In this document: piece by piece, positions 10,199 to 21,523 of the stretch
Position numbering within the stretch: the stretch's first letter is position 1
Layout: each line of letters begins with the position of its first letter
Assembly (NCBI GenBank): GCA_021495925.1
Contig: JAKEKT010000001.1
Span: forward strand, 1,178,001-1,242,000
Source of the DNA: Diplodia intermedia
Lineage: Eukaryota; Ascomycota; Dothideomycetes; Botryosphaeriales; Botryosphaeriaceae
DNA: 64,000 nt
Reading direction: 5' to 3'
Notes under the pieces: generated by a model
The model's database searches: none
Seen by the model: the letters and a program-made list of their open reading frames with translations, nothing else
What the model was told of the DNA's origin: nothing
Made by a program: the position numbers and the translations under genes

Positions 10199-12699
10199 TC
10201 ACCTGCTCGTCCCCTGTGCTGCTTCTGTCCACGCTCCCCAGTCGAAGTCTACAGCTGGTCCCCAATCGCCATAGCCTTCCTCCCACAGATTCACGTCACC
10301 GGTATACTGCATCCCGGGCAGTGCCGCGTCGATATCAAATGGCTGCATCGTCGCCTCGGGCGGCATCCCGCCCTCACTTTCATCTGGCAAGGCCAGCGCA
10401 GGCGGTGCGGCAATCTTTCGGCCAGCGACGGCTGGCACTGATGCGGTGGGGTCCGCTGCAGTCATGCCGCGTAATTTGATGAGCAGCTCGTGCCTCGCCC
10501 GTATGTGACCATTACCTTTCTCAGCCATGCCACGAAGGACATCGAGAGCCTTTTCCAGGGCGACGTGGTCATGTTCATTGTGAGGAAAGGCTAGATTTGC
10601 CATCACTAATACTATCGCAGCGCTAAAGATGTGCTCGCCATCCATGAAGCCGTAGGTGGCTTGCAGAGGGTCAGCGAGAGCCGCACAGGATGTTGCTTCG
10701 GATAGGATGAAGGGTTTACTTACCCACGAGATTCTGCTTGGCGGCAGCATGCATCATGGTCGTGCTATCTCGAGCTGCAGCCACACATGCCTCGATTACT
10801 GCGATAGTCGTGGTAGAAAGACCGCTACGCCAGTCCTTTTCCTTCTCTGCAGCAAGATTTGCTAGCCGTCGTTGAACGACGCGGAAGAGCAGAGGGCGAG
10901 CGGTCATGTTGATGCATTGATAATAATGTAAAAAGGTTGAAACAGATTCGCGCGAGATATCACGGTCGAGGCGGGATGCGTCAAATTGGAGGGGCTTTGG
11001 GAGGTCACGTCGCCAATTGTTCAAGTCGGTCATGATGTTGTAGACGGACGTGACAAGGCTTGAACCTGTCTTCGGACTCTTTCGGTAAATGCCTGAGAGA
11101 TTCAGCTTACTGGTGCCATTGGAGTGGGTCGGTCTACTTCGTCCTTACCCTTCATGATTTTGCCGAGGATGCGCGACAGTTCTGTGTAGTGGAACAAGAC
11201 CGTTGCAGAGCTAATCTCAGGCTCGTGTGGTAGCCTTGACGGCGGCGATACACCGATATCCTCGTCTAGGATAGTAATTGGATTTCCAGACTTGGCGCAC
11301 AAGATTCTGGCCTGATCAGTTGCGAATTCGGAGCGGCTGAGGCTTGGTGACTCACCTGTCCATAGAGTAAACCGACCACCACAACCGACGCCGATGCTCT
11401 CTTGTCCCCTCATCCATCTCTGGGTCGACTATCTCCTGATGGAGGCCAAGGGAAATCGCCATCCTTAGGGCGAGGCCGATCTAGTGGCGCCCATTAGCAC
11501 AGCACTCATACGACCGGGCGATGAAGTCGGCCTTACGTAAAGGAATGCAGCATCGCGACGATTGAGATTCTGCATGAAATAGCCGACCAAGGAGAGGACT
11601 TCGACGAACAAAACCGATCCCTCATCGTGGGTGTCGGGCAAGAACTGCAAGGCCTGCATGAAGTAGTCGAAGCCGGGTGGGCCATCGTGTCCGTCCCATT
11701 GGTTCACGCTGTAAAGCTGGCCATAGGCAAGGATGACCAAGACCTGGCAGAATTCAAGGCATGCTTCCCTGTCGGACAGGTCTAAAGTTCCCGTGTAGAC
11801 TTTTTCGAGTCTCTCGTCGAAGACATGCGGCTCAACAAACGAAAAGATGGTTCCAATGTACTTGTATTGCGCATGATACAACATTTTGGCAAAGTCGCGG
11901 GGAGGCAGCTTCGGGGCTTCGGCCACAGATGGCCGTCTCTTGGGCCACGCGGCTGGATTGTATGTGGGATACTGGACTTCAATGGACAAGTCCTGGTCAA
12001 AGCGCCGGAAGGTTTCGAAGAAACTGCGAAGCCTGAGGCCGAAGCTTGTTGACGACGAGTTTCCGAGGTAGTCTAGGAAGTCGCTCAGCGATCAATAGGG
12101 CAATAGGAGAGGAGGGAGGTTTACGCCTCTGGCCAGAAGGGGTGATGACAAGATGGGTCATGCCATCAGTGAGGGGATTGTTGTCATCAAAGCCATCAGT
12201 GGCAGCCTCGTCCTCAATGGCGGAAGAGGCGGGCGCCGGAGCTACCGAGGGAGTGATGGGCGAGGTTGAGGGCGGGTTGCCGGCTGTGGGACCAGTAAGC
12301 GCGGATTGATGGGAGTACGGAAAGGCGACTTGCACTCGTAAGCCTTCAAGCGAGCCTCCAATTCGCGGAGATAGCTATGGGAATAAGCGTGGGACGATGG
12401 CCGGGGGAGGTGGTGGTGGTGAGCATACAATTCTGGGACCGAGATCTTGCGCTCGTGTTCCAAGTAGACGCAGTCGCTGTTGGTGTTGGCGCATGTCCGA
12501 CACCGCGGGAACTCGCCGCTGCATTTCGTTTTGCGGCCCCTGCAGCGCTTGCACCTGCAGGCAGAACAAAAAGGTGAGAAAGTCGCGAGAGCAGAGAGGG
12601 AAACTCGGGATCTCACGCGAGTGAGGTTCTCCGGTAGGGATCAGAGGCCTTTGGGGACTGGCGGTCCCGGGCTTGAGAGCGGTGCTTTGCAGGAGACAT
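10199..12699 (-). CDS. Zn2Cys6 transcription factor with fungal_trans domain
   Basis: Nuclear regulator of 703 aa. Exons on the minus strand: 12699-12617, 12554-12334, 12283-12125, 12072-11537, 11480-11356, 11306-11149, 11092-10724 and 10659-10199. The binuclear cluster starts at Cys29 with canonical spacing CX2CX6CX6CX2CX6C, followed by a His-rich linker and a short coiled segment (YLRELEARLKAYE). The middle homology region begins at HYLGNSSSTSF and contains the ALRMAISLGLHQ and RRRLWWSVYSMDR motifs of the fungal_trans fold. The second intron appears to use a GC donor. The acidic, proline-rich C-terminus could be the activation domain. It diverges from the anion permease gene at 13297 (597 bp between starts), the usual layout of a pathway regulator and its target. 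Confidence 0.92.
12284..12333 (-). other. GC-AG intron
   Basis: A 50-nt intron in the Zn2Cys6 gene with donor T/GCAAGT and acceptor CACAG. The overlapping GT (GTGCAAGT) two bases upstream shifts the frame, while the GC donor keeps the frame running into SGNPPSTSP. Confidence 0.6.
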
Positions 12700-13296
12700 G
12701 GGCAGTGTGTAGGTGGGTCTGCGGGCGGGGACTGGGCAGACTCTAGACTAGGTCGGGGCAGGAAGAGGCTCAAGTCGCAGCTGAAGAGCCAGTGGAAGCC
12801 GGGCCCGATCAGCGGGGAGACAGCGGTGGTGATGGTCGCGACTGCCTGGGCTGGCGACTGGCTCAGGCCGACTTAGGCCGATCGCTTGCGCGACTCCACC
12901 CGCCCGTCGACGCTCGCTCGCCCGCACCTCGCATCCGCCTGCCGGCGCTTACCCCTCTCCAGCGACTCTGCGCCGTCTCACTCCAGCTGCGCCTTGGTGT
13001 AGCCGCCTTCTCGCGCCACACATCGACTCGAATGGCTCTGCACCCGCGCGGGGCGTCATCTCTGGCGGTGACGTCGGCGCAGCCAAGCGTCGGCTTATCG
13101 CGTCGGCCTGACTGTTGACGGATGCTCATCCCGATCTATCAGTTTAATCGCCGCTCCTCCTCCCGTTTCAATGTGTGACCGCCATACGTACCAGAGATAG
13201 CCGCTTGCCACCCCTGCAGCCCTGCTGCTGTTAAAGACGACCGCTTCTCCACCCCCAGCCCGCTGCCCGGCCGCAACTTTGTCGACTGCCGCCACT
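12700..13296. promoter_or_regulatory. Divergent promoter, Zn2Cys6 regulator / anion permease
   Basis: 597 bp shared by the regulator and the permease. It is GC-rich, without an obvious TATA box. I found no convincing long inverted CGG pair that would mark the regulator's own site. Confidence 0.4.
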
Positions 13297-15069
13297 ATGG
13301 AGTCTCCTGCACAGGACCCCGAATCCAAGTCGCCCGTCTACGACGCCAAGCAGGGCCCTCAGGATGCAGAATCAGGCGATATCCAGCCGCTGCACATCGA
13401 CCCTGCCAAGGAGACGAAGCTGCTAGCAAAGCTCGATGCCGCCTTTACCCCGGTCATCATGTTGGTGTACCTGGTGAGTTGCCCGGCTACCGCTACGAAG
13501 AAACTCCACTTACACCCGCCAGTCCTGCTTTCTCGACCGTTCCAACATTGGTATGCCCCGTTTCTGCAACGTCAAGTTGGCGGTCCACTGACCTCGGAAC
13601 AGGCAATGTCAAGACAGCAGGAATGCCCGAAGCCATCGGCGCGAGCTCCCAGGAATTCTCAACCGCAGTTTCCATCTTCTACGCCACATACGTCGCATTC
13701 GAAACCCCATGGGCCGTCCTCCTCAAGAAGCTGACCCCGCGTCTTCTCATGACCAGCCTCTGCGTCGTCTGGTCTCTCGTCACCATCTTCTCCGGCTTCA
13801 TCCAGAACATCGGCGGCCTTTACGCCACGAGACTCATTCTTGGCGCCTGCGAGGGTGGCCTCTTCCCCGGCCTTAACCTCTACCTGACTATGGTCTATCG
13901 CCGTGAGGAGCAGGCCAAGCGCGTCTCCTACCTGTTTGTCTGTACAGCAATTGCTGGAGCTTTTGGAGGGCTGCTGGCGTATGGCATTCTGCACATGGAA
14001 GGCGTTGGGGGTTTCGCAGGCTGGAGGTATGCACATCCGTCTCGTCCCAGCTGCTATCACGCTAATGGCAATCAGGTGGGTTTACATCATTGAAGGCATC
14101 TTTAGCGTTCTCGTGGCCTTCGTTGTGTGGTTTGGTCTTCCGAACGACCCTTCGAACGCTTATTTCCTCAACGCCGAGGAGAAGGAAATGATGCGTGTCC
14201 GCGCCATCCAACGCCAGGCCTATATGGGGAGCGAGGAGTTTGACTGGAACGAAGTCAAGCTTGCTCTCAAGGATCCTAAAGTCTATCTCAGGTATGCCCG
14301 ATGCCCCCTGACAGAATGGACGGTGCTGACGTTTTCTGCAGCGGTGCTATTCAATTCTGTCAAGACATCCTGCTCTATGGATTCAGCACCTTCCTTCCGT
14401 CTATCATCCAGGGAATGGGCTACAATACCCTCCAGTCTCAGTATCTGACTATCCCTGTTTACATTTTCGGCGGTATCGCTTTCTTGAGCTTCGCCTTCGT
14501 TTCGGACAAATTGCGGATTCGTGGCCCAGTGAGTGTCCTTCGTACAGGGCTGCCGGCGGGATGACGCCCGAGCTAATCTCCCTTAGTTCGTTCTCTTCGC
14601 GAATATTTTTGGCATCGTCGGATACATTCTTCTCCTCACAGATACGCCTGGAGGCGTGAAGTTCTTCGCAACTTTTCTCTGCGCCGTCGCCGTTTACAAC
14701 GGGCCCGGCTTGAACCTCACTTGGCTGAACGTCAACGTAGCACCACACTACCGCCGTGCAACAGCCATTGGTTTCCAACAGACGATTGGAAATACCGCCG
14801 GTGTCGTTGCTGGACAGATTTACCGGAAGGCTCCTTACAAATTGGGCAATGGGTGAGTCACATGCTGAGAAGTAGACGCCACTTTGCTGACGCAACTTTC
14901 TAGATTCTCTCTAGGTGCACTTTGCGTGAGCCAACTGCTCATTGTTGGCAAATACCTCTACATCAGAAAATGCAACAATGAGAAGAAGAGAATTGCTAGC
15001 GGTGAGCTTGAGGACACACGGAAGGTCAAGACAGGAGATCGTGCTTTGGATTTTGAGTATCATCTATAA
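13297..15069 (+). CDS. MFS anion:cation symporter (Dal5/Tna1-like)
   Basis: Plasma-membrane permease of the anion:cation symporter family, whose fungal members import organic anions such as nicotinate, allantoate, tartrate or pantothenate. Seven exons (13297-13473, 13523-13550, 13603-14026, 14076-14291, 14342-14528, 14587-14852, 14904-15069) give 487 aa. The hallmark CFLDRSNIGN in TM1 is reconstructed across the first two introns; ILGACEGGLFPG (TM4) and GWRWVYIIEG (TM6) follow. The central loop and the C-terminal half (LPSIIQGMGY, YNGPGLNLTW) are complete. The N-terminus is hydrophilic. Start at 13297 is the first ATG of the frame. The divergent Zn2Cys6 gene and the downstream DUF1445 gene suggest that it imports the substrate of a small catabolic route. 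Confidence 0.92.
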
Positions 15070-15924
15070 CGATGTTTTAGCTAGGACGAACTGCGATGAC
15101 ATGTTTGAATATAGAGAAATGTTAATGACTGGAGCCCTGCCTTTCGCTGGGGATTTTATTTCTCAAAGGTTCTCATTCTGCAAGTTCAGACGCTTCTCAG
15201 GCATTGTCGCCTGGTTCTTGTGCTCTCTGAGTCCGACTGATCCCAAGTGGTCGCGCGGTTCAAGTTCCTTTATCCTGTTTGAACTCCGTCTGGAATTCTA
15301 TCTGGATATACTTTACAGTCTTCATCCTACCTTTCTGCTGGGTGGATGCCAATCAAATACAAGAGATAGCTGGAAGCACGGCATTCGCATGCATCGAAAG
15401 CTACCCCAAACTCGTGTGACCACAAACCTGTCGCATTTGTATCATCGCCTACTCCTATATCGATATTCTCCACTTGACGGAAACAGTCAGACCTAGAAAA
15501 CAGAGCTACATACGAAGTATCAAATACTGCAGTATCGAAGAGGTCTCAAAGGATCTAATTACCACGAAAGGCATCGGGGCCGCCATCGGTTCGTCATACC
15601 GATATAACCCCACCATGCTGACCCCGCCGTTGATCAAACTACCCGGATAATCATCCAAACATGCCAGCTTATTGGCCACACCACCAATATTCCTGCTTTC
15701 GCACCTTGTACTGATGCCCGGCCGCTCGGCGTGGCTTGCCGAAGGTGCTTATCTGATCGTATCACCCAGCCGATGGGCAACTCCACACCTCACTGAACCA
15801 TTGCGTCTGCCAGAGTAGCTGTGGCAAGGCTAGATTAGATCCCTCTAATGCCTTGCATACTAATTCCAACTCGGGGCATTTCACAAACATCTCACAAACA
15901 CCGGATCCGAGAATATTGACCACC
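15070..15924. other. Intergenic, promoter of DUF1445 gene
   Basis: 855 bp between two genes on the same strand. The first half is AT-richer 3' sequence of the permease gene. I see no gene, tRNA or repeat in it. Confidence 0.5.
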
Positions 15925-16883
15925 ATGGGCTCTCTTCCTACCCCGCCCACCTACCCAACCGGTCATTCCGCCCGCACCGCCGCCCGTGCCAACGCCATTC
16001 TCTCGACGTCGGGCCTTGCGCCGGACCACCTTCAAGCGAACTTGATTGTGCTGCCGTCCCGACATGCTGCTGATTTCCGGCTGCTCTGCCAGCGCAACCC
16101 GGTGCCGTGCCCGCTGCTTGCCGAGTCAGCGACTGTGGGAAGCTACTCGGCGCTGAAGTCCTGGATGGACGGTGTGGCCGACGATGCCATAGCCAAAGGA
16201 ATTGACATCCGGACGGACGCGCCGCGATACATGGTGTACAGGTACGCCACATCAATCAATCAACACGTTCAAACGCAAAACCAGCGAAAACTAACACCGT
16301 AAAACCCCCGCTTTCCAGCAACGGCACCCTCACCGCCTCCCAAATCTCGGACATCCACGCCCACTGGACCGCCGACCACGTCGCGTTCCTGATCGGCTGC
16401 TCCTACAGCTTCGAGGCCGCCCTCGCCCGCGCCGGCCTCACGCCCCGGCACACGAGCCTCAACCGCATCGTCCCCATGTACCGCACGCGCATCCCGCTCT
16501 GCCCCGCCGGCGTCTTCTCCGCCTCCGCCTACGTCGTCAGCATGCGCCCCTACCCGCGCGCCCGCATCCCCGCCGTGCGCGACGCGACGCGCCCCTTCGT
16601 CGCGGCGCACGGCGAGCCGGTGGCGTGGGGCTGGGACGCGCTGGGGGAGCTGGGCATCGCGGACGTGAACGCGCCGGACTGGGGCGAGGCGCCGGTGATG
16701 GCGGACGGCGTGACGGGGCTGACGGAGGGCGACGAGGAGAACGTGCCCGTGTTCTGGGGGTGCGGGGTCACGCCGCAGGAGGCGGTGATGAGGGCGGGGT
16801 TGGAGGGCACGGTCTTGGGGCATGCGCCGGGGCATATGATTGTGCTGGACGTGAAGGACGAGGACGTGTTTGGGAAGGTGTAG
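15925..16883 (+). CDS. DUF1445 / D-glutamate cyclase-like protein
   Basis: Member of the DUF1445 (UPF0317, putative hydro-lyase) family. The animal homologue DGLUCY carries this domain and converts D-glutamate to 5-oxo-D-proline; bacterial members often sit beside 5-oxoprolinase genes. Exons 15925-16241 and 16319-16883 give 293 aa, close to the bacterial single-domain length. Family blocks visible: FLIGCSYSFEAAL, VVSMRP, VPVFWGCGVTPQ and GHAPGHMIVLD near the C-terminus. No signal peptide or targeting sequence is evident, so it is probably cytosolic. It lies between an anion permease and a Git1-like permease on the same strand. The exact reaction in fungi is an inference from homologues. Confidence 0.88.
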
Positions 16884-17385
16884 GTTGGGATCCATTCGAG
16901 CTGGGATGTCCTGGTATTGATCAATAGAACGATCACACTCGACTGCGGCAACGACTTGTTGATGACCCCGCTCTCTAGCCTCTCGTGCCGTGCCGTCCTT
17001 GCCGATAGAGCAGGGGACCAAGCATTGACAAGCTTTGCGCCCTACCCGCCGGGCGGTCAGGGGTCCGTCGAAGCCAGACACAAATGCATCTGGGTCGCCA
17101 GCTTTTCGCCGGTCTCCGTGGACCTGCCGAGGAGAAAGCCGTGCATCAGCAGGGGACTGTGCCACTTTTGGGGCATCTTATCAGCGGCGAATGTCGGACC
17201 GCGCAAGCTGAGAGACCCACCGATCCACAAAATCTCTGCTGAAACTGCTCGGTAGTAGGGATTTTTGCTGCTGCATTGGTGGGAGAGGTGGCATTGAGGC
17301 GGGGGTTCTTCCGAGTAGGTAGGTATATAATGGCTTGCTCGAGAGAGAGAGTGAGAGGCGGTGCGAGCACGAGCCCGGCTTCAAG
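16884..17385. promoter_or_regulatory. Promoter of Git1-like permease with TATA box
   Basis: 502 bp. A clear TATA box TATATAA lies at 17324-17330, about 55 bp before the ATG at 17386, so transcription should begin only some 25 bp before the start codon. It is followed by a short GA repeat. Confidence 0.55.
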
Positions 17386-19059
17386 ATGCAGTCGCACATT
17401 GCTGTTTCGGAGAACCGTGCGCCTACGTCGGTAGGCTCCAGCGAGAAGAAGCAGATCTCAGGCACAGTCGCCGGTGTCGACGACCCAAGCACACCGTCCC
17501 TTGAAGGTGCTAGTGTTGATCGGAGACATGCTCGCACAACCACCTTCTTTGCCGTAGCTGGCTGCGTAAGTTCTGCACACTCCGGCTCCAAAGCATTGGG
17601 CTGACCTTACCAAGACGGCAGCGAATTTCTCCGACGGCTATCAGCAGAAGATCGCAAACAATGTTAACATCATTTTTAAACACATGTACGGTTCGGCGTA
17701 CAGCTCCGCGGATCAGACGCGAATCTCGAACTCGCTCATTGTAGGCCAAATCCTGGGCATTCTCCTGCTGGGATTCGTCACCGATGGCTGGTCCAGGAAG
17801 GCCGGCATGGTTTTCACTTCGTCCTTGGTTGTTATCGGCAGCTTGATGGCAACCTTGGCACTGAGGGTTCAACATCTCGGCGTGGAGAATATGCTTTGGT
17901 ACCTGACGGTAGCTCGAGGCATTGCTGGTGTCGGAGTTGGCGGCGAGTTCCCCGCAGGAGCTACTGTAAGTCGATCGCCAACGTGTTGTGCGTCGTAGAA
18001 GATGGATATAGTACTGATCCCCCCCGGCGCAGGCCGCTTGTGAAGGCATGGAGGACTACAACCCAGCAAACCGCGGCCCCATCTTCGTCTGCGCGACAAC
18101 TTTCATCACTTGCTGGGGAGGTCCAGTGTGCGTCTTCGTCTACCTGATGACGCTGATAGGCTCCAACAATGACCTCACAGCGGCATACATCTCGGTCAAC
18201 ACCATCTCGATCCTCCTGCCGCTTTTCGTCTTTCTCTTCCGCTTACGTATGGAAGACTCCAAGCTCTTCCGTCGCTCCAATTTCAAAACAACCCAGGCGG
18301 TGTCGATCCCCCTGCGCCTCATCCTCAAAAGGTACTGGCTTCGGCTCGCCGGCACCGGCGGAGCCTTCTTCATCTACGACTTTGTAAACTTCCCCAACGG
18401 CATCATGAGCAGCACCATCATCAACTCTCTCGTGCCTGGCAAGGCGCTGCAGACCGTGGCTCTTTGGCAACTGATCCTCGCCTTGATGACGCTTCCAGGT
18501 GTCTTCGTTGGCATTTTCCTTGTCAACCGCCTCGGCCGCCGCTGGACGGGAATCCTCGGCTTTGGCGGCTACCTGCTCATCGGACTGATCGTCGGCTGCT
18601 CGTTTGTTGAGATCTCGAAGGTCATCCCCGCGTTTGTGGTCATGTATGGGCTGATGCAGAGCCTGGGCCACATGGGGCCCGGTGCGACACTCGGTTTGGT
18701 ATCCACGGAGTCGTACCCTACGGCCATTCGAGGCGTCTGCTACGCCATCTCAGCAGCCCTGGGTAAAGCTGGCGCAGCGGTGGGAACCGAAGTGTTTACG
18801 CCCATCGAGGAGAACCTTGGTCAGCGTTGGACCTTCTTCTTCGCCGCGATTTTTGGTGCCATGGGGATGGCGGTGTATTGGTGAGTCTTTGGATTCCGTT
18901 TGCATTTGAACTTTCGCAGCCAGCTGACTCGGACGCAGGTTCTTGATCGAGGACATGACTGAAGCAGATCTCCTGGCCGAAGACAAGGCTTTCGAGCTGT
19001 ATCTGCGAGAGAGCGGGTGGGACGGAGAAATGTTGGAGAAGGCTCAAGAAACGGACTGA
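17386..19059 (+). CDS. Git1-like MFS permease (phosphate/glycerophosphodiester type)
   Basis: Twelve-helix permease of the phosphate:proton symporter group that includes yeast Git1 and Pho84 relatives. Exons 17386-17565, 17615-17965, 18033-18880 and 18939-19059 give 499 aa. TM1 reads AANFSDGYQQKIANN, TM4 has RGIAGVGVGGEFPAGAT, the second half has YDFVNFPNGIMSSTI and VNRLGRRWTG, and TM10 STESYPTAIRG; these match the family. The C-terminal tail ends LRESGWDGEML, similar to the tail of the second Git1-like gene at 37099 (YLEENGWSAEWG). The first intron acceptor (CCAAG at 17614) is the only one that keeps frame. It may import phosphodiesters or an organic anion; substrate is unproven. Confidence 0.9.
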
Positions 19060-19228
19060 GGCTCAGCACTCACACGAGATCATCACGAGGACAAAACGTG
19101 CATGTAAGGCTCATGCTCGGAGGTAGCGAGGATCATAAATTTTGGTTGAGTGGTATTATCATAAATCATCATGAAGAGCGACTGACCAGGCTAAGCATGG
19201 CTCGGCGTTGACTTGCTCGCCAGCGTCT

Positions 19229-19567
19229 TTACGCGCCACCCTCCCTCTTGGCGTACTCATCCTCCATCTTTTCCCTGTATGCGCGGTCGGCGTCCGACTC
19301 TTCGATCTCCTCGACACGACCGCCGCCAGATTGCTGGATTGCGGGCCTGTGTGCGGCCTGGCCGCTGCCGAGCAGTTCGCGACCGTTTGCGTCGTAGTGG
19401 CGAGTCTCTTGGATCGTAGGCTCGCCAAGGTTCTGGGTGGTAGTTCTGGTGGAGGTGCCTTCAGGCGTGCTGTGGGCCTCTTTGCGATACGCCTGGCCGG
19501 TGCGCTGGCCGTTGCTGTTTGAGCTGTAGGAGAAGCTCGCGGAGGAGAAGCTAGTGAAGCTTGACAT
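19229..19567 (-). CDS. Small disordered Ser/Thr-rich hypothetical protein
   Basis: Single-exon gene for 112 aa. The N-terminus is a Ser/Phe repeat (SFTSFSSASFSYSSNSN), the middle has the ordered-looking element TTQNLGEPTIQETRHYDANG, and the C-terminus is a charged helix ending AKREGGA. No signal peptide, membrane span or catalytic motif is visible. I recall similar short proteins annotated as conserved hypothetical in filamentous ascomycetes but know no function. Codon use is like that of its neighbours. It converges with the Git1-like gene. Confidence 0.65.
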   Translation of the reverse strand: MSSFTSFSSASFSYSSNSNGQRTGQAYRKEAHSTPEGTSTRTTTQNLGEPTIQETRHYDANGRELLGSGQAAHRPAIQQSGGGRVEEIEESDADRAYREKMEDEYAKREGGA

Positions 19568-20227
19568 GGTTGCGGCGGCGGACTAGGTTTCAGGTAAGAC
19601 GGTTATGGCTGGCCGGAATGTGCAGGTGGTTGCAGGTGAAGCAGTGCAAGCGGAGAGGCCTGCAAGCGCGCAATAAATAAGATTCGCGGGGTGCCACAGC
19701 CAACCCACCTAGCTCGCCGCTGCTTTGGGGAGCCGGTGATTGCGCGGTGACGTAACATCACGTGCGACGTGGGGATTGCGAAACACAGGGCAGGAAGGGC
19801 GCAGCGTGGCAGGTGGCAGTGGCAGATCGTCGCAATGTAACCGGCAGGCTGACTGCAGGCCAAGCTTTATTCGCAGATTGTCAGACCCCGGCGCCCAGGT
19901 CTGGCTTGTTTCTCGTGCGTGCCTGAGCGGCGCGGGAAAGCCGCATTCATCGGGCATCCAGCCTTGTCATCGCGGCAATGGCATCTAGCGTGCAAGGCTG
20001 GATACGAAGAGCGTTATTGCGCGCGTCAGGGTACGGCCACCCAGCCGATCTGCATGCGGCCCAGCTGGCCTCCAGCTCAGCCAAAACTCCTCCTCGTACC
20101 CGCTTCCCGCCCGCCCTTCGCACCCTCCACGCTCTTCCTTACCTCCCCCCGCCGGCGCAATTGGTGTCCCCTACACCCTCATTCACATGAGGTCGCCCGG
20201 TCTCCCTCCCGATCCGCTGTCGCCGCG
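19568..20227. promoter_or_regulatory. Divergent promoter region
   Basis: 660 bp between the small hypothetical gene and the DUF3431 gene. A CACGTG palindrome occurs at about 19759-19764. The reading frame of the DUF3431 gene is open upstream to 19919, but that stretch looks like leader sequence. Confidence 0.35.
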
Positions 20228-21523
20228 ATGCCTCTCGCCCGACGATCAACCCTGACTGCAATCTCGCTGCTTGCCCTTTGCCTGGTCTTCTACTACCTTG
20301 CCTGGCAGCCCGCATTGCCACCCCTGCGCTCGTCCCGGCCGCGTCCTCCACCCACCACCGCGCCCTACGACCATGCCGCAGACTCAGACGATGGACGACT
20401 CGGCTTTACGAGGCCATCCGCTGGCCCCGCCAGCTCCGCCGCTACTCCACTGCGGGCGCTCACTCCCGACGAAGATCCCTTCCGCCCCGGCATTCCGAAG
20501 GCCGACGGCAACTACTCACGCGTGCTCGTCGTGCCCCGCATGAAGAACGAGGATGTGTCGTGGATCGACGAGGTCCGCGAGCAGCTGCCCGACCTGCAGA
20601 CGGCCATCTACGTCATGGATGATCCGTGGGCCGATTTCCGCGTGCCCAAGAACAAGGGCCGCGAGAGCATGGCCTATCTGACCTACGTGATCGACCACTA
20701 CGATGATCTGCCTGACATCGTCCTGTTCTTCCACGCCCACAAGGTCGGGTGGCACAACCTGTTGATCCTGGGCCAGGACTCGGCTGAGATGCTGAAGATG
20801 CTCCGCGTGGAGCGCATCTGGCGGACAGGCTGTACGTTGGCTCCGGATCGATCCTTTTCATTTTTTTATTTTTTCACTGCTGATAAGCCTGAAGACATGC
20901 CCTTTAGGTGCGACGCAAAACCTGGATGTCCGGACTGGTTACACCTGGACCGGCCCGAGGTTGACTTCGACGAGCATCTCCGCATGGAGGAGAAGTACTA
21001 CACTCCGCAGATCTGGCGGGAACTCCATCCACCGGGCTTGGGCGGAATGGGCGAGATGCACCGCGTGCCGGGCGTCCTTAGCGCCCCTTGCTGCGCGCAG
21101 TTCGGAGTGTCCCGGGATCGTATCCGGGCGAATCCGAAAGAAATGTACGAGCACTACCGGACCTGGCTGATGAAAACGGACCTGGACGACCAGTATGCGG
21201 GACGGATCATGGAGTACACGTGGCACTACATCTTCACCAGGCAGTACCAGTTCTGCCCGTCGCCGCACACTTGCTACTGCGACGGCTACGGTATTTGCTT
21301 CGGTTCCCAGGTTGAGTACGATAAGTATTCTGCCAAGGAGGAGCGCAAGTGGGAAATCTGGGACATTCTCAACAGCCAGCCGGACAAAGCAACAGAGAAG
21401 GAGGTGATGACGGAATTAAATCACTTGGACACGGTCATGGACTGGATGAAAAAGGAAGCCATCGAGCGGGGCAAGAGCGAGGAAGCACGGCGGCTCGAAC
21501 GAGAACGAATTCCTTTGCACTAG
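20228..21523 (+). CDS. DUF3431 type II membrane protein
   Basis: Fungal DUF3431 protein, a glycosyltransferase-like family of the secretory pathway with no proven reaction. After the start Met at 20228 a short basic N-terminus is followed by a hydrophobic anchor (residues about 9-27, ISLLALCLVFYYLAW), then a Pro/Ser-rich stem and the domain from about residue 95. Conserved elements: VVPRMKNEDVSWIDE, KGRESMAYLTYVIDHYDDLP, IVLFFHAHKVGWHN, CPDWLHL, CAQFGVSRDRI and YTWHYIF. An intron at 20832-20894 (63 nt, GTACGT donor, GAAG acceptor) has no stop and a length divisible by three, so unspliced RNA would read through; removing it gives RTGYMPFRCDAKPGC, the family form. The spliced product is 410 aa. 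Confidence 0.85.
   Translation: MPLARRSTLTAISLLALCLVFYYLAWQPALPPLRSSRPRPPPTTAPYDHAADSDDGRLGFTRPSAGPASSAATPLRALTPDEDPFRPGIPKADGNYSRVLVVPRMKNEDVSWIDEVREQLPDLQTAIYVMDDPWADFRVPKNKGRESMAYLTYVIDHYDDLPDIVLFFHAHKVGWHNLLILGQDSAEMLKMLRVERIWRTGCTLAPDRSFSFFYFFTADKPEDMPFRCDAKPGCPDWLHLDRPEVDFDEHLRMEEKYYTPQIWRELHPPGLGGMGEMHRVPGVLSAPCCAQFGVSRDRIRANPKEMYEHYRTWLMKTDLDDQYAGRIMEYTWHYIFTRQYQFCPSPHTCYCDGYGICFGSQVEYDKYSAKEERKWEIWDILNSQPDKATEKEVMTELNHLDTVMDWMKKEAIERGKSEEARRLERERIPLH

Noticed and set aside
16269..17165. Long antisense frame over the DUF1445 gene
   Set aside because: Arg/His/Ala-rich shadow frame with no family signal, while the plus strand encodes clear DUF1445 motifs.
19919..20227. N-terminal extension of the DUF3431 protein
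   Set aside because: The extension is Pro/Arg/Cys-rich without features, and Met at 20228 directly precedes a membrane anchor, the family layout.
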